DNA of 64,000 nucleotides from Nitratireductor soli. Lineage in GTDB: Bacteria; Pseudomonadota; Alphaproteobacteria; Rhizobiales; Rhizobiaceae. The notes beneath the pieces are model-generated. The model saw only the letters and a program-made list of their open reading frames with translations. It did not search any database and was not told the DNA's origin. The stretch covers positions 1-64,000 of the forward strand of contig NZ_LFVY01000009.1 in assembly GCF_001050155.1 (NCBI RefSeq). Reading direction: 5' to 3'. Of the stretch, positions 56,619 through 64,000 are shown piece by piece; position 1 is the first letter of the stretch; each line of letters opens with the position of its first letter. The translations under genes and the position numbers were made by a program.

Positions 56619-59141
56619 TTACTCGGCAGCGACGCGCGCTTGCGTCGGCGCGGAGGGGAAGCGGCAGGTCACCGTGGTGCCGCGCCCTTCGCCCGTTTCG
56701 ATGTGCACCGAGCCGCCATGCAGTTCGACGAAGCTCTTGACGATGGACAGGCCAAGGCCGGCGCCACGCTTGCGGCCGCCGTTCACGCGCGGCTCGAAGC
56801 GCCGGAAGATGGTTTCCAAGACGTCCGGCGCCATGCCGGGGCCATCGTCGTGGACGCGGAACTCGACGGCGTCGTCACGCCATTTGACCGTCATCAGGAT
56901 GGTGCTGTTTTCCGGCGCGTAGTTGGCCGCGTTGGCCAGCAGGTTGAACAGCACCTGGCGCACGCGGTTCTCGTCGGCGTGGAAAGTCAGCGCCGCATCG
57001 TCCATGTCGATGTCGAGCCGGATGCCGTGCTCGCGCAGGCGCTCGGCGACCAGGCCGGCGGCCGTATCGACCATCTCGCCGACGCGCACCTCGCCGATTT
57101 CCAGTTCCATGATGCCGGCATCGACGGTTGCCAGGTCGAGAATGTCGTTGACGACGGTCAGGAGCACCGAGGAGGACGAGCCGATATGATCGACATAGTC
57201 GCGCTGGCGCTGGGTCAGCGGTCCGGTGTCCGGCTGGGTCAGGAGTTCGGTGAAGCCGATGATGTTGGTCAGCGGCGAGCGCAGTTCATAGGAGACGTGC
57301 TGGACGAAATCGTTCTTCAGCTTGTCGGCCTTCTGCAGCGCCTCGTTCTTTTCCTTCAACGCCCGTTCGACATTCACGCTGTCGGTCATGTCGACGAAGG
57401 TCATCATCACCTGGCCGTTGGGCAGGTGGATGGTCGCATGGCTGAGCACGGTGCCGTTGACCAGCTCGGCCTGGCCGTGCTGGTTGCGGCGCTCATCGTC
57501 GAAGCCGGTGACCGAGGCGACGAAACCACCCCACGGACTATCCTTGGCGAGCGGGTCGCAAACGGCGCGGATGTCGGCGATGTGCGCGCCCGACGCCATC
57601 AGCATTTCGGGCAGGTTCCACAGCTTCTGGAAAGCCGGGTTGGACAGGCGCAGGCGGCCATCGGCGCCGAACACTGCGACGCCCTCGGCCAGGTTGTCGA
57701 GCGTTTCGCCCTGCACGCGCATGGCCGCGTTGTAACGGCTCTCCAGGTCAAACTTTTCCGTCAAGTTCTCGAACACCCAGGTCACGCCGCCCCTAGGCTG
57801 CGGATTGGCGATGACGCGGATCGTCCGGCCATCGGGCAGGTGCCACCAATGCTCCTGCGGCTTGACGCTGCGATAGGCCGACAGGAGCGCCTCCTTCCAG
57901 CGCCGCCATTCGGGCTGTTCAGCCAGCGTGCCGTCGCTGCGCAGCCGGTCGAGGAGAAGCGCGTTCTCCGGCGCGCTTTCCAGGAAGGGCGTGTCGAGAT
58001 TCCACAATTTCTGGAACGACTGGTTGAAGAAGCGCAGCTTCTGGCCTTCATCGAAGATCGCCACCGCCGTGGTGAGCTGGTCGAGCGTGTCGGCATGGCT
58101 CTGCAGCGTGCTTTCATGTTCGCGGCGGATCGCCTCGATCTCGCTGATGTCGGCGGCAATGCCTGCCGAGCCGCTGGCGCCTGCATAATCGGTGACGGCG
58201 AAGACGCGCCGCTCGCCACGCACCACGGCCGACAGGGACTGCTTGTAGACGTCGTTGGCTTCGCGGTGCCGGTTGGTGATCTCGTCGCGCGCCGCGGTGG
58301 GCAGGAATTCACGCCGTTCCTGCATCACCATTGCGCCGTCGGCCGCATCGACCGCGCCAGCAAAGGCATGGTTGACCCAGGACAATTGCCCCGCCTTGTC
58401 GCGCAGCCAGAAGGGCATGTCGAGCGCATCGAGCAGGCCGAGAATGTTTTCGCGGTCGGCGACGAGGCCCTGCTGTTCGAGCTTCAACCGCCCGAGTTCC
58501 TGCTGGCTGGCCGACAGCGAGATGAAGCGCAGCGCCGTGTGCTGGGCCGATTTGCGGCCTTGCGCCTCAAGCACCGTTCCGGAGCGTGTTTCAACGGTGA
58601 GGTCGAAGGGCGCGCCATCTTGACGGAGGGCCTCGACGGCGCGGTCGATGGCCGAGGCCGAGCGCGGCATCAGCCAGCGGCCGAAGGCCAGAAAGGCCGA
58701 GCGCTCTTCCGGCGCGCCGCTGCCCACCGGCAGATCGCCGACGATGGTCGGGCGGTCGGCCACAGCGCCCCAGACGACGGTGCGTTGATCCTTCAGATTG
58801 AGCAGGGCTTCCGAGCGGCCGAGCGCGCCGCTCAATTCGGCGACGCGGGCACGCAGCTCCAGGTTTTCGGCGGCGATGCGCGCCCGTTGGCGGATCAGCC
58901 ATATGGCCGAGACGAAAGCCGCGCCCATGATGCCGGCGAACGTGGAAAGCTGGATGACTTCAAGCGTGCCGACGGACAGGTTGGGAGCCAGTTGGGCAAC
59001 AGCCTGCGCGGCCGCGGGAAACGGAGTTGCCGCGGTTGTCGCCAGCGCCCAAAGCCACGTCTTTCCCAGAACGACGCCTGCTTTTCGCTGTCGGCCCCTA
59101 GGGCCAATAGATCCGCCGTTCAGCGGGTCCAGCCCCGGCAT
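56619..59141 (-). CDS. divL: DivL-type tyrosine (pseudo-)kinase with PAS domains
   Basis: The 840-residue protein has two N-terminal hydrophobic segments (about 23-49 and 60-84), then three or four PAS-like regions, a DHp helix and an HATPase_c domain with N box NLLANAANYAP, DDGPGM and GAGLGLSIVK. The H-box reads QHVSYELRSPL: Tyr618 (codon at 57288-57290) replaces the phospho-accepting His, the hallmark of DivL. In Caulobacter DivL binds DivK-P and controls CckA and thereby CtrA and the cell cycle. The start at 59141 has ggagaaggaa upstream. It lies in the usual place between ahcY and tsaE. Confidence 0.92.
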   Translation of the reverse strand: MPGLDPLNGGSIGPRGRQRKAGVVLGKTWLWALATTAATPFPAAAQAVAQLAPNLSVGTLEVIQLSTFAGIMGAAFVSAIWLIRQRARIAAENLELRARVAELSGALGRSEALLNLKDQRTVVWGAVADRPTIVGDLPVGSGAPEERSAFLAFGRWLMPRSASAIDRAVEALRQDGAPFDLTVETRSGTVLEAQGRKSAQHTALRFISLSASQQELGRLKLEQQGLVADRENILGLLDALDMPFWLRDKAGQLSWVNHAFAGAVDAADGAMVMQERREFLPTAARDEITNRHREANDVYKQSLSAVVRGERRVFAVTDYAGASGSAGIAADISEIEAIRREHESTLQSHADTLDQLTTAVAIFDEGQKLRFFNQSFQKLWNLDTPFLESAPENALLLDRLRSDGTLAEQPEWRRWKEALLSAYRSVKPQEHWWHLPDGRTIRVIANPQPRGGVTWVFENLTEKFDLESRYNAAMRVQGETLDNLAEGVAVFGADGRLRLSNPAFQKLWNLPEMLMASGAHIADIRAVCDPLAKDSPWGGFVASVTGFDDERRNQHGQAELVNGTVLSHATIHLPNGQVMMTFVDMTDSVNVERALKEKNEALQKADKLKNDFVQHVSYELRSPLTNIIGFTELLTQPDTGPLTQRQRDYVDHIGSSSSVLLTVVNDILDLATVDAGIMELEIGEVRVGEMVDTAAGLVAERLREHGIRLDIDMDDAALTFHADENRVRQVLFNLLANAANYAPENSTILMTVKWRDDAVEFRVHDDGPGMAPDVLETIFRRFEPRVNGGRKRGAGLGLSIVKSFVELHGGSVHIETGEGRGTTVTCRFPSAPTQARVAAE

Positions 59142-59286
59142 GTCTTGTTCCTTCTCCGCCGCATGATTTGGCAAGACCGCCCCTTCATTTCGCCAGGCAT
59201 TCGGCCCGGAAGGTCAGCCGCCTCGCGAATCACTGCACTGTACAGTGCCCACGAATCGCCGTGAAGAAGGACCGGCGACAAAAATA

Positions 59287-59316
59287 ATGCCGGACCAAAA
59301 GTCAATGGTCCGGCAT
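59287..59316 (-). terminator. Rho-independent terminator after ahcY
   Basis: A perfect 10-bp stem atgccggacc / ggtccggcat around a 10-nt loop is followed on the minus strand by attatttttg. It lies about 30 bp beyond the ahcY stop codon and 145 bp before divL, so divL has its own promoter within 59142-59286. Confidence 0.85.
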
Positions 59317-59344
59317 CAATATATTGTGGTTTGGTTAATCCGCG

Positions 59345-60745
59345 TCAGTATCTGTAGTGTTCCGGCTTGAACGGGCCCTGCGGCGTGACGCCGATATAAG
59401 CGGCCTGTTCTTGCGACAGCGTGGTCAGAGAAGCGCCGAGCTTGTCGAGATGCAGGCGCGCCACCTTCTCGTCGAGATGCTTGGGCAGCACATAGACTTC
59501 GTTCTTGTAGTCCTTGCCGCGCACATACAGCTCGATCTGCGCCAGCACCTGGTTGGTGAAGGACGCCGACATGACGAAGCTCGGATGGCCGGTGGCGTTG
59601 CCGAGGTTGAGCAGGCGGCCTTCGGACAGCAGCAGCATGCGCTTGTTGTCCGGGAAGGTGATCATGTCCACCTGCGGCTTGACGTTGGTCCATTTCAGGT
59701 TGCGCAGGGCGGCAACCTGAATCTCGTTGTCGAAATGGCCGATGTTGCCGACGATCACCATGTCCTTCATCTTGCGCATGTGATCGATGGTGATGACGTC
59801 CTTGTTGCCGGTCGTCGTGATGACGATGTCGGCGGTCGGCGCAGCCTCGTCAAGCGTGACCACCTCGAAACCGTCCATGGCCGCCTGCAGCGCGCAGATC
59901 GGATCGACTTCGGTGACCTTGACGCGGGCGCCGGCGCCGAGCAGCGACTGGGCCGAGCCCTTGCCGACATCGCCATAGCCGCAGACCACGGCGACCTTGC
60001 CGGCCATCATGACGTCGGTGGCGCGGCGAATGCCGTCGACCAGCGATTCCTTGCAGCCATACTTGTTGTCGAATTTCGACTTGGTGACGCTGTCGTTGAC
60101 GTTGATCGCCGGGAAGGGCAGCAGGCCCTTCTTCTGCAGCTGGTAAAGGCGGTTGACGCCCGTCGTCGTCTCCTCGGTGACGCCGCGGATCGCTTCCCGC
60201 TGGCGCGTGAAGAAGCCCGGCGTCGCCGCCATGCGCTTCTTGATCTGGGCGAAAAGGATTTCCTCCTCCTCGTTGCCGGGGTTGGACAGCACATCCTCGC
60301 CAGCCTCGGCGCGGGCGCCGATCAGGATGTACATGGTGGCGTCGCCGCCATCGTCGAGGATCATGTTGGAGGGCTGGCCGTCGGCCCACTGGAAGATCTG
60401 GTCCGTGTAGGTCCAGTATTCCTCAAGCGTCTCGCCCTTGACAGCGAAGACGGGCGTGCCGCCGGCGGCAATGGCCGCGGCCGCGTGGTCCTGGGTCGAG
60501 AAGATGTTGCAGGAAGCCCAGCGCACATCGGCGCCGAGCTCTTCCAGCGTCTCGATCAGCACGGCGGTCTGGATCGTCATGTGCAGGGAACCGGAAATGC
60601 GCGCGCCCTTCAGCGGCTTGTCGGAACCGAATTCCTCGCGGCAGGCCATCAGGCCCGGCATTTCGGTTTCGGCGATCTCGATTTCCTTGCGGCCCCAGTC
60701 GGCCAATGCGATGTCGGCGACCACATAGTCCTTGTCAGCGCTCAT
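59345..60745 (-). CDS. ahcY: Adenosylhomocysteinase
   Basis: The 466-residue enzyme splits S-adenosylhomocysteine to adenosine and homocysteine and so keeps methylation reactions running. It has the N-terminal substrate region [20 protein letters not shown], the NAD-binding [20 protein letters not shown], and the typical C-terminus [11 protein letters not shown] gap of 147 bp separates it from HPr and holds a palindrome at 60849-60864 that is probably its operator. A strong terminator follows. The ATG at 60745 gives [20 protein letters not shown], the usual start. Confidence 0.98.
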   Translation of the reverse strand: MSADKDYVVADIALADWGRKEIEIAETEMPGLMACREEFGSDKPLKGARISGSLHMTIQTAVLIETLEELGADVRWASCNIFSTQDHAAAAIAAGGTPVFAVKGETLEEYWTYTDQIFQWADGQPSNMILDDGGDATMYILIGARAEAGEDVLSNPGNEEEEILFAQIKKRMAATPGFFTRQREAIRGVTEETTTGVNRLYQLQKKGLLPFPAINVNDSVTKSKFDNKYGCKESLVDGIRRATDVMMAGKVAVVCGYGDVGKGSAQSLLGAGARVKVTEVDPICALQAAMDGFEVVTLDEAAPTADIVITTTGNKDVITIDHMRKMKDMVIVGNIGHFDNEIQVAALRNLKWTNVKPQVDMITFPDNKRMLLLSEGRLLNLGNATGHPSFVMSASFTNQVLAQIELYVRGKDYKNEVYVLPKHLDEKVARLHLDKLGASLTTLSQEQAAYIGVTPQGPFKPEHYRY

Positions 60746-60848
60746 CAGCGTAAACTCCGATTTTTCGAAAAATGGCAGGCTTCCGGCGGACGCGCGGGCC
60801 CAAATACTGCGCATTGCCTACCAGATCATGGCTTCTGCGACAATCCAT

Positions 60849-60864
60849 ATAAAGAAATCTTTAT
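60849..60864. promoter_or_regulatory. Palindromic operator-like site upstream of ahcY
   Basis: ATAAAGA and TCTTTAT (7-bp perfect arms separated by 2 bp) lie 104 bp upstream of ahcY. The AT-rich site and its symmetry fit an ArsR-type or other small dimeric regulator. SahR-type regulators of methionine-cycle genes are the main candidate, from memory of similar sites; no consensus search was run. Confidence 0.45.
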
Positions 60865-60891
60865 TCGTGCATGTCTTAGGAGGCGGGGCGA

Positions 60892-61224
60892 TCAGACCTC
60901 TTCGCCGAAGCGCGCGGCGATCAGCGCGCCGAGCGCGTCGAGCAAAGCCTCGGCTTCAGGGCCCTCGGCCCTGACGCGAATGCTGCAGCCGGGGCTGGCG
61001 GCCAGCATCATCAGGCCCATGATGGATGTGCCGCCGACGGAGATGCCATCCTTCTCGACGGCCACTTCGGCATTGTGCGCATCGACGGTCTGGACGAACT
61101 TTGCCGAGGCGCGGGCGTGCAGACCGCGCTGGTTGACAATGGTGAACTCACGGTTGAGCGCCTTGGCCGCGGGTTTGGCCGGGCGCGGCTTCAAGCCTTG
61201 CTTTTCCGTGGAAGCCCCGCTCAT
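60892..61224 (-). CDS. ptsH: HPr-like phosphocarrier protein
   Basis: The 110-residue protein has an HPr domain after an unusual basic extension of about 23 residues (TEKQGLKPRPAKPAAKALNR). His36 in QRGLHARASAKF is the phosphorylation site used by EI. Ser67 in VGGTSIMGLM is the regulatory site targeted by HprK; the 31-residue spacing equals that of classical HPr. In alphaproteobacteria it serves regulation rather than sugar uptake. Its ATG overlaps the EIIA stop codon by 4 bp. Confidence 0.93.
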   Translation of the reverse strand: MSGASTEKQGLKPRPAKPAAKALNREFTIVNQRGLHARASAKFVQTVDAHNAEVAVEKDGISVGGTSIMGLMMLAASPGCSIRVRAEGPEAEALLDALGALIAARFGEEV

Positions 61225-61622
61225 TTGCCCGACAGCACCTGGCTGGCGACGTTGATGTATTTGCGGCCGGCGGTCTGCGCCTCCTCCAGCGCCTGCGCCA
61301 TATTGTCGGTGGCACGGGCGGAAGACAGTTTGATCAGCATCGGCAGGTTCATGCCGGCGATCACCTCGACGCGGCCGGCATCCATCACCGAGATGGCGAG
61401 GTTCGAGGGCGTGCCGCCGAACATGTCGGTCAGGATGATGACCCCAGCGCCGGTGTCGGCGCGCGCCACCGCATCGACAATGTCGCGGCGGCGCTGCTCC
61501 ATATCGTCCTCGGCGCCGATGGAAACCGTCTCCATATTCTCCTGATGGCCCACCACATGCTCCACGGCGTGGCGGAATTCCTCGGCCAGCTGGCCGTGCG
61601 TGACCATGACGAGCCCGATCAT
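61221..61622 (-). CDS. PTS EIIA component, mannose family
   Basis: The 133-residue protein starts MIGLVMVTHGQLAEEFRHAV, with the phosphorylated His9 in VTHG, and has IILTDMFGGTPSNLAISVMD, a mannose-family EIIA motif. No EIIB or EIIC permease gene is nearby, so it is probably a regulatory acceptor of phosphate from HPr. It is coupled to ptsH by a 4-bp overlap. Upstream, towards hprK, it is separated by an unusual 751-bp gap filled by repeats. Confidence 0.93.
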   Translation of the reverse strand: MIGLVMVTHGQLAEEFRHAVEHVVGHQENMETVSIGAEDDMEQRRRDIVDAVARADTGAGVIILTDMFGGTPSNLAISVMDAGRVEVIAGMNLPMLIKLSSARATDNMAQALEEAQTAGRKYINVASQVLSGK

Positions 61623-61646
61623 CGGCGCGTCTTCCGGCCGATGGTG

Positions 61647-62120
61647 CTGGTGGCCTGACCGAAACAGATGGTACCCATCTGCTTCGACAAGTCAGCCCAC
61701 AAGCTGTTGGTCTGGCGGGGCGATTTTTCCCAACAGATGGCACCATCTGTTGGGATCGCACCACTGGTGGCCTGGCCGAAACAGATGGTACCCATCTGTT
61801 TCGACAAGTCAGCCCACAAGCTGTTGGTCTGGTGGGGCGATTTTTCCCAACAGATGGCACCATCTGTTGGGATCGCACCACTGGTGGCCTGGCCGAAACA
61901 GATGGTACCCATCTGTTTCGACAAGTCAGCCCACAAGCTGTTGGTCTGGTGGGGCGATTTTTCCCAACAGATGGCACCATCTGTTGGGATCGCACCACTG
62001 GTGGCCTGGCCGAAACAGATGGTACCCATCTGTTTCGACAAGTCAGCCCACAAGCTGTTGGTCTGGTGGGGCGATTTTTCCCAACAGATGGCACCATCTG
62101 TTGGGATCGCACCACTGGTG
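61647..62120. repeat. Four tandem 117-bp units of the palindromic element
   Basis: The unit repeats at 117-bp spacing: gaaacagatggtacccatct begins at 61661 (with one change nearby), 61778, 61895 and 62012. Units 2-4 are essentially identical; unit 1 differs at a few bases (tgacc for tggcc, gcttcgac, tggcgggg). Each unit has two hairpins, cgaaacagatgg / ccatctgtttcg and cccaacagatgg / ccatctgttggg. A middle stretch tcagcccacaagctgttggt lies between them. The element matches the 122-bp copy at 24940-25061 in inverse orientation. Units join at ccactggtgg, the fused terminal repeats. Confidence 0.95.
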
Positions 62121-62314
62121 TCCGAAACTGTGCTCGAGGCTGTCACACTGTCACTCCATCCGAATGGCATCCGCGGCGACAGCCGCATATCCGGTTACCT
62201 GTTGTTCAAGCACGATCCCAACATGCGTTCCACGATGGTTCGCGCCCGGAGCGACGGTCTGTTCGACGAAACGCACAGACGACGCCCACGACTGCCTCAC
62301 GACAAGAGCGCTAT

Positions 62315-62341
62315 CTTGTCAACGCACAAGCCGTTGACAAG
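62315..62341. repeat. Perfect inverted repeat downstream of hprK
   Basis: CTTGTCAAC (62315-62323) and GTTGACAAG (62333-62341) form perfect 9-bp arms around a 9-nt spacer. It lies 33 bp past the hprK stop on the minus strand. It contains TTGACA-like hexamers on both strands, so it may be a promoter or operator for the EIIA-ptsH genes or a simple hairpin. Confidence 0.5.
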
Positions 62342-62373
62342 CCCAAAACTGCGGCGATTCGCCTAAATTGTGT

Positions 62374-62832
62374 TCAGGGGGTGGCCTGTATGCCGCCGAA
62401 AGGCGGCAAATCGAGACAGGCGGCGACCGCATGGACCGCCCCGCGCGCCGCCCTTGCGGGGAGATCGAGGCAGGGCAGGACAACGCCCTCGCAGGCGATC
62501 GTCCGGTCGTCATGAACGCGCGGCGCGTGTTCGGCATCGACCAGCCGAATCACCAGGTCGACCACTGCCGCCGGCAAATGGTCGATCGGCGCCGGGCCGA
62601 AGCCGCGCGCCTCGGCAAGCCCGCCGATCGTGGCGGGCGGGCGGGCCAGCAGGCGGCCATGATGCGCCGCGAGGAACAGCTGGTCGTCCGACACAAGCCG
62701 CGCAAACACGCCCCGCGCCGAAAAGGCGGCGATCAGTTCGAGCGCCAGCGTCGTCTTGCCGGCGCCGGAGGCTCCTTCGATCACAATGCCCCGGTCGGCG
62801 ATGACGAGGGCTGTCGCGTGGCGGTTCTGCAT
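62374..62832 (-). CDS. hprK: HPr kinase/phosphorylase, short alphaproteobacterial form
   Basis: The 152-residue protein contains only the C-terminal catalytic domain of HprK. Walker A is VIEGASGAGKTTLALELIA and the second conserved segment is LVSDDQLFLAAHHGRLLARP. The last part, LDLPARAARG, matches the usual ending. The N-terminal domain of Gram-positive HprK is absent, as in other alphaproteobacteria. It phosphorylates Ser67 of HPr. It lies 6 bp after chvG, so it is cotranscribed with the sensor kinase. Confidence 0.93.
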   Translation of the reverse strand: MQNRHATALVIADRGIVIEGASGAGKTTLALELIAAFSARGVFARLVSDDQLFLAAHHGRLLARPPATIGGLAEARGFGPAPIDHLPAAVVDLVIRLVDAEHAPRVHDDRTIACEGVVLPCLDLPARAARGAVHAVAACLDLPPFGGIQATP

Positions 62833-62838
62833 GGCCTG

Positions 62839-64000
62839 TCAGTCCTCGGCAGGCAAAGCGACGATGAAGCGGGCGCCCTTGATATCGCCAGATTTGGCAC
62901 CGACGATGTTTTCCGCCGTCAGCGTGCCGCCATGCGCCTCGACGATCTGCCGGCTGATCGACAGGCCAAGGCCGGAATTCTGGCCGAAAGCCTCGCCGGC
63001 CGGCCGGTCGGTGTAGAAGCGCTCGAAAATGCGGTCGATGTTCTCGACGCGGATGCCGGGGCCGTTGTCCTCCACCGTGATGATGACCCGCCGGTCGGCG
63101 CGCGACAGGGCAACGACGATGCGCCCGGTTCCTTCGGGCACGAACGAGCGGGCGTTCTCGATCAGATTGGTGATCACCTGACCGAGGCGCAGATCGTGCC
63201 CCTGGATGAAGAAGCCGCGCCCGCCGCCCTGGGCGGCACGGGTCTCGAACGTGATCTCGGCCGGTTTTTTCGTCGTGCCGGCCTCCACGGTCGCGCTGAT
63301 GAGGTCGCTGACGAATTTTTCCAGATTGATCCGCTCGGCATCCTCGCGGGACAATTCCGCGTCGAGACGCGAGGCGTCGGAAATGTCGCTGATCAGCCGG
63401 TCGAGGCGGCGCACGTCGTGCTGGATGATCTCCAGCAGGCGGTCGCGCGAGCGCTGATCCTTGGCCAATGGCAGTGTTTCGACCGCGCTGCCCAGCGAGG
63501 TCAGCGGGTTTTTCAGTTCATGCGCCACATCGGCGGCAAAGCTCTCGATGGCGTCGATGCGCGCATAGAGCGCCTTCGTCATGTCGCGCAGGGCCGCTGA
63601 AAGATTGCCGATCTCATCCTGGCGGTGCGAGAAATCTGGAATCTCCTCGCGCGAGCGCGCGCCACGGCGCACCCGGACGGCCGCCGCCGAAAGCCGCCGC
63701 AGCGGATTGGCGATGGTCGAGGCGAGCAGCAGGGAGAGGATCGCCGTCACCAGCGACGCCACGACGAAGACCCGCAGGATCGCCTTGCGCTCGGCAGCGA
63801 CGATCTTGTCAATGTCGCCGCCCTGCGTCGACAGGAGCAGCACGCCGAGCACGGCGCGGAAGCGCTGGATCGGCACGGCAACGGAAACGATCTGCTCGCC
63901 CTGCTCGCTGAGGCGAACCACTTTGGTGGTGGTGCCGGTCAGCGCGGTCATCACCTCGGGATAGGCGATACCGTTGCCGCCCGGCTGCTCGCGGTAGATC
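62839..64000 (-). CDS. chvG: Sensor histidine kinase ChvG/ExoS, C-terminal part
   Basis: The gene continues beyond the right edge; the frame is open to base 64000. The visible 387 residues contain the end of the periplasmic sensor domain, a membrane helix (FVVASLVTAILSLLLASTIA), HAMP, the H-box FAADVAHELKNPLTSLGSAV with the phospho-accepting His, and an ATPase domain with NLIENARSFVP and GLGLSISRQIVEAHGG. ChvG senses acidity or host conditions and phosphorylates ChvI; the periplasmic repressor is ExoR in rhizobia. hprK follows 6 bp downstream, as in related genomes. Confidence 0.93.
   Translation of the reverse strand, partial: IYREQPGGNGIAYPEVMTALTGTTTKVVRLSEQGEQIVSVAVPIQRFRAVLGVLLLSTQGGDIDKIVAAERKAILRVFVVASLVTAILSLLLASTIANPLRRLSAAAVRVRRGARSREEIPDFSHRQDEIGNLSAALRDMTKALYARIDAIESFAADVAHELKNPLTSLGSAVETLPLAKDQRSRDRLLEIIQHDVRRLDRLISDISDASRLDAELSREDAERINLEKFVSDLISATVEAGTTKKPAEITFETRAAQGGGRGFFIQGHDLRLGQVITNLIENARSFVPEGTGRIVVALSRADRRVIITVEDNGPGIRVENIDRIFERFYTDRPAGEAFGQNSGLGLSISRQIVEAHGGTLTAENIVGAKSGDIKGARFIVALPAED

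Larger units (their letters stand above)
61623..62373. other. 751-bp gap between hprK and the EIIA gene
   Basis: No gene is supported. Bases 61647-62120 are a tandem repeat array (see that entry), and 62121-62373 is unique sequence with an inverted repeat at 62315-62341. Several long open frames cross the array on both strands, but they exist only because the 117-bp unit is a multiple of three and lacks stops. In related genomes hprK and the EIIA gene are normally close together. Confidence 0.75.

Noticed and set aside
55155-59264. Plus-strand open frame of 1369 codons opposite tsaE-amgK and divL
   Set aside because: It is the antisense shadow of two well-identified minus-strand genes, caused by high GC content. 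The translation has no domain motifs.
61647-62120. CRISPR array
   Set aside because: The repeat has no unique spacers of regular length; the whole 117-bp unit repeats and it is palindromic in two places. No cas genes are present.
60892-62515. Long open frames with repeated peptide blocks on both strands across 61600-62515
   Set aside because: They are produced by the 117-bp tandem unit, whose length is a multiple of three and which has no stop in several frames. The repeated peptides have no recognisable domain, and the frames run into ptsH, EIIA or hprK in other frames.

Overview
The window is GC-rich alphaproteobacterial DNA. Gene content and order point to the Hyphomicrobiales (Rhizobiales), most likely a Mesorhizobium-like member of the Phyllobacteriaceae. 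The main evidence is the chvG-hprK-EIIA(Man)-HPr-ahcY-divL-tsaE/amgK-murU-addB-addA-trxA block, the dnaK/dnaJ/pmtA/pyrF block, the trpF/trpB junction, and a DivL protein with Tyr in place of the phospho-accepting His. The genus is an inference. Almost all of the window is chromosomal core sequence with densely packed, often 4-bp-overlapping genes; no phage, IS element or CRISPR array was seen.

Layout. 1-3.2 kb (minus): start of trpB, trpF, a YgjP-type metalloprotease, a DUF2852 membrane protein and an alpha/beta hydrolase. 3.4-9.7 kb (plus): translation genes infC (ATT start), rpmI, rplT, pheS and pheT; a BrnT/BrnA toxin-antitoxin pair and a small membrane protein sit between pheS and pheT. 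9.9-12.3 kb: an AT-rich NYN-domain nuclease-like gene, a Gfo/Idh/MocA oxidoreductase and a SleB-like hydrolase. 12.4-20.6 kb: dnaK with a heat-shock-like promoter, an acyltransferase placed between dnaK and dnaJ, pmtA, OsmC, FMN reductase, pyrF, DUF1330 and GNAT genes. 20.7-26.3 kb: PHB depolymerase, BTLCP peptidase, ankyrin protein, glycosyltransferase, methyltransferase and RlpA-like protein. 26.3-32.4 kb: a minus-strand set encoding a TRAP transporter, an HMG-CoA-lyase-family enzyme and a family III CoA-transferase, with a divergent LysR regulator; this looks like a self-contained uptake and catabolism module. 32.4-37.6 kb: GGDEF-EAL protein, gshB, comM/yifB, an SRPBCC protein and tRNA-Leu(CAG). 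37.8-47.3 kb: gpmA, dapB, an MsbA-like ABC exporter, glk, mepA, an NAD-dependent epimerase-like protein, queG, a GST and uppP. 47.3-64 kb (minus): trxA, addAB, murU-like, a tsaE-amgK fusion, divL, ahcY, HPr, EIIA(Man), hprK and the C-terminal part of chvG.

Functional links. HprK, EIIA(Man) and HPr form the regulatory PTS typical of these bacteria, beside the ChvG sensor. AmgK-like and MurU-like proteins would make UDP-MurNAc in peptidoglycan recycling, and TsaE acts in tRNA t6A synthesis. The CoA-transferase and lyase could activate and cleave an imported acid of the 3-hydroxy-3-methylglutarate type.

The most unusual non-coding feature is a palindromic repeat family: one 122-bp copy, two short (about 52 bp) internally deleted copies, and four tandem 117-bp copies inserted between hprK and the EIIA gene. 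The 122-bp copy supplies the stop codon of a glycosyltransferase gene. Other palindromic elements occur at 811-943 and 37731-37830. All functional assignments come from reading motifs and gene order; no database search was run.
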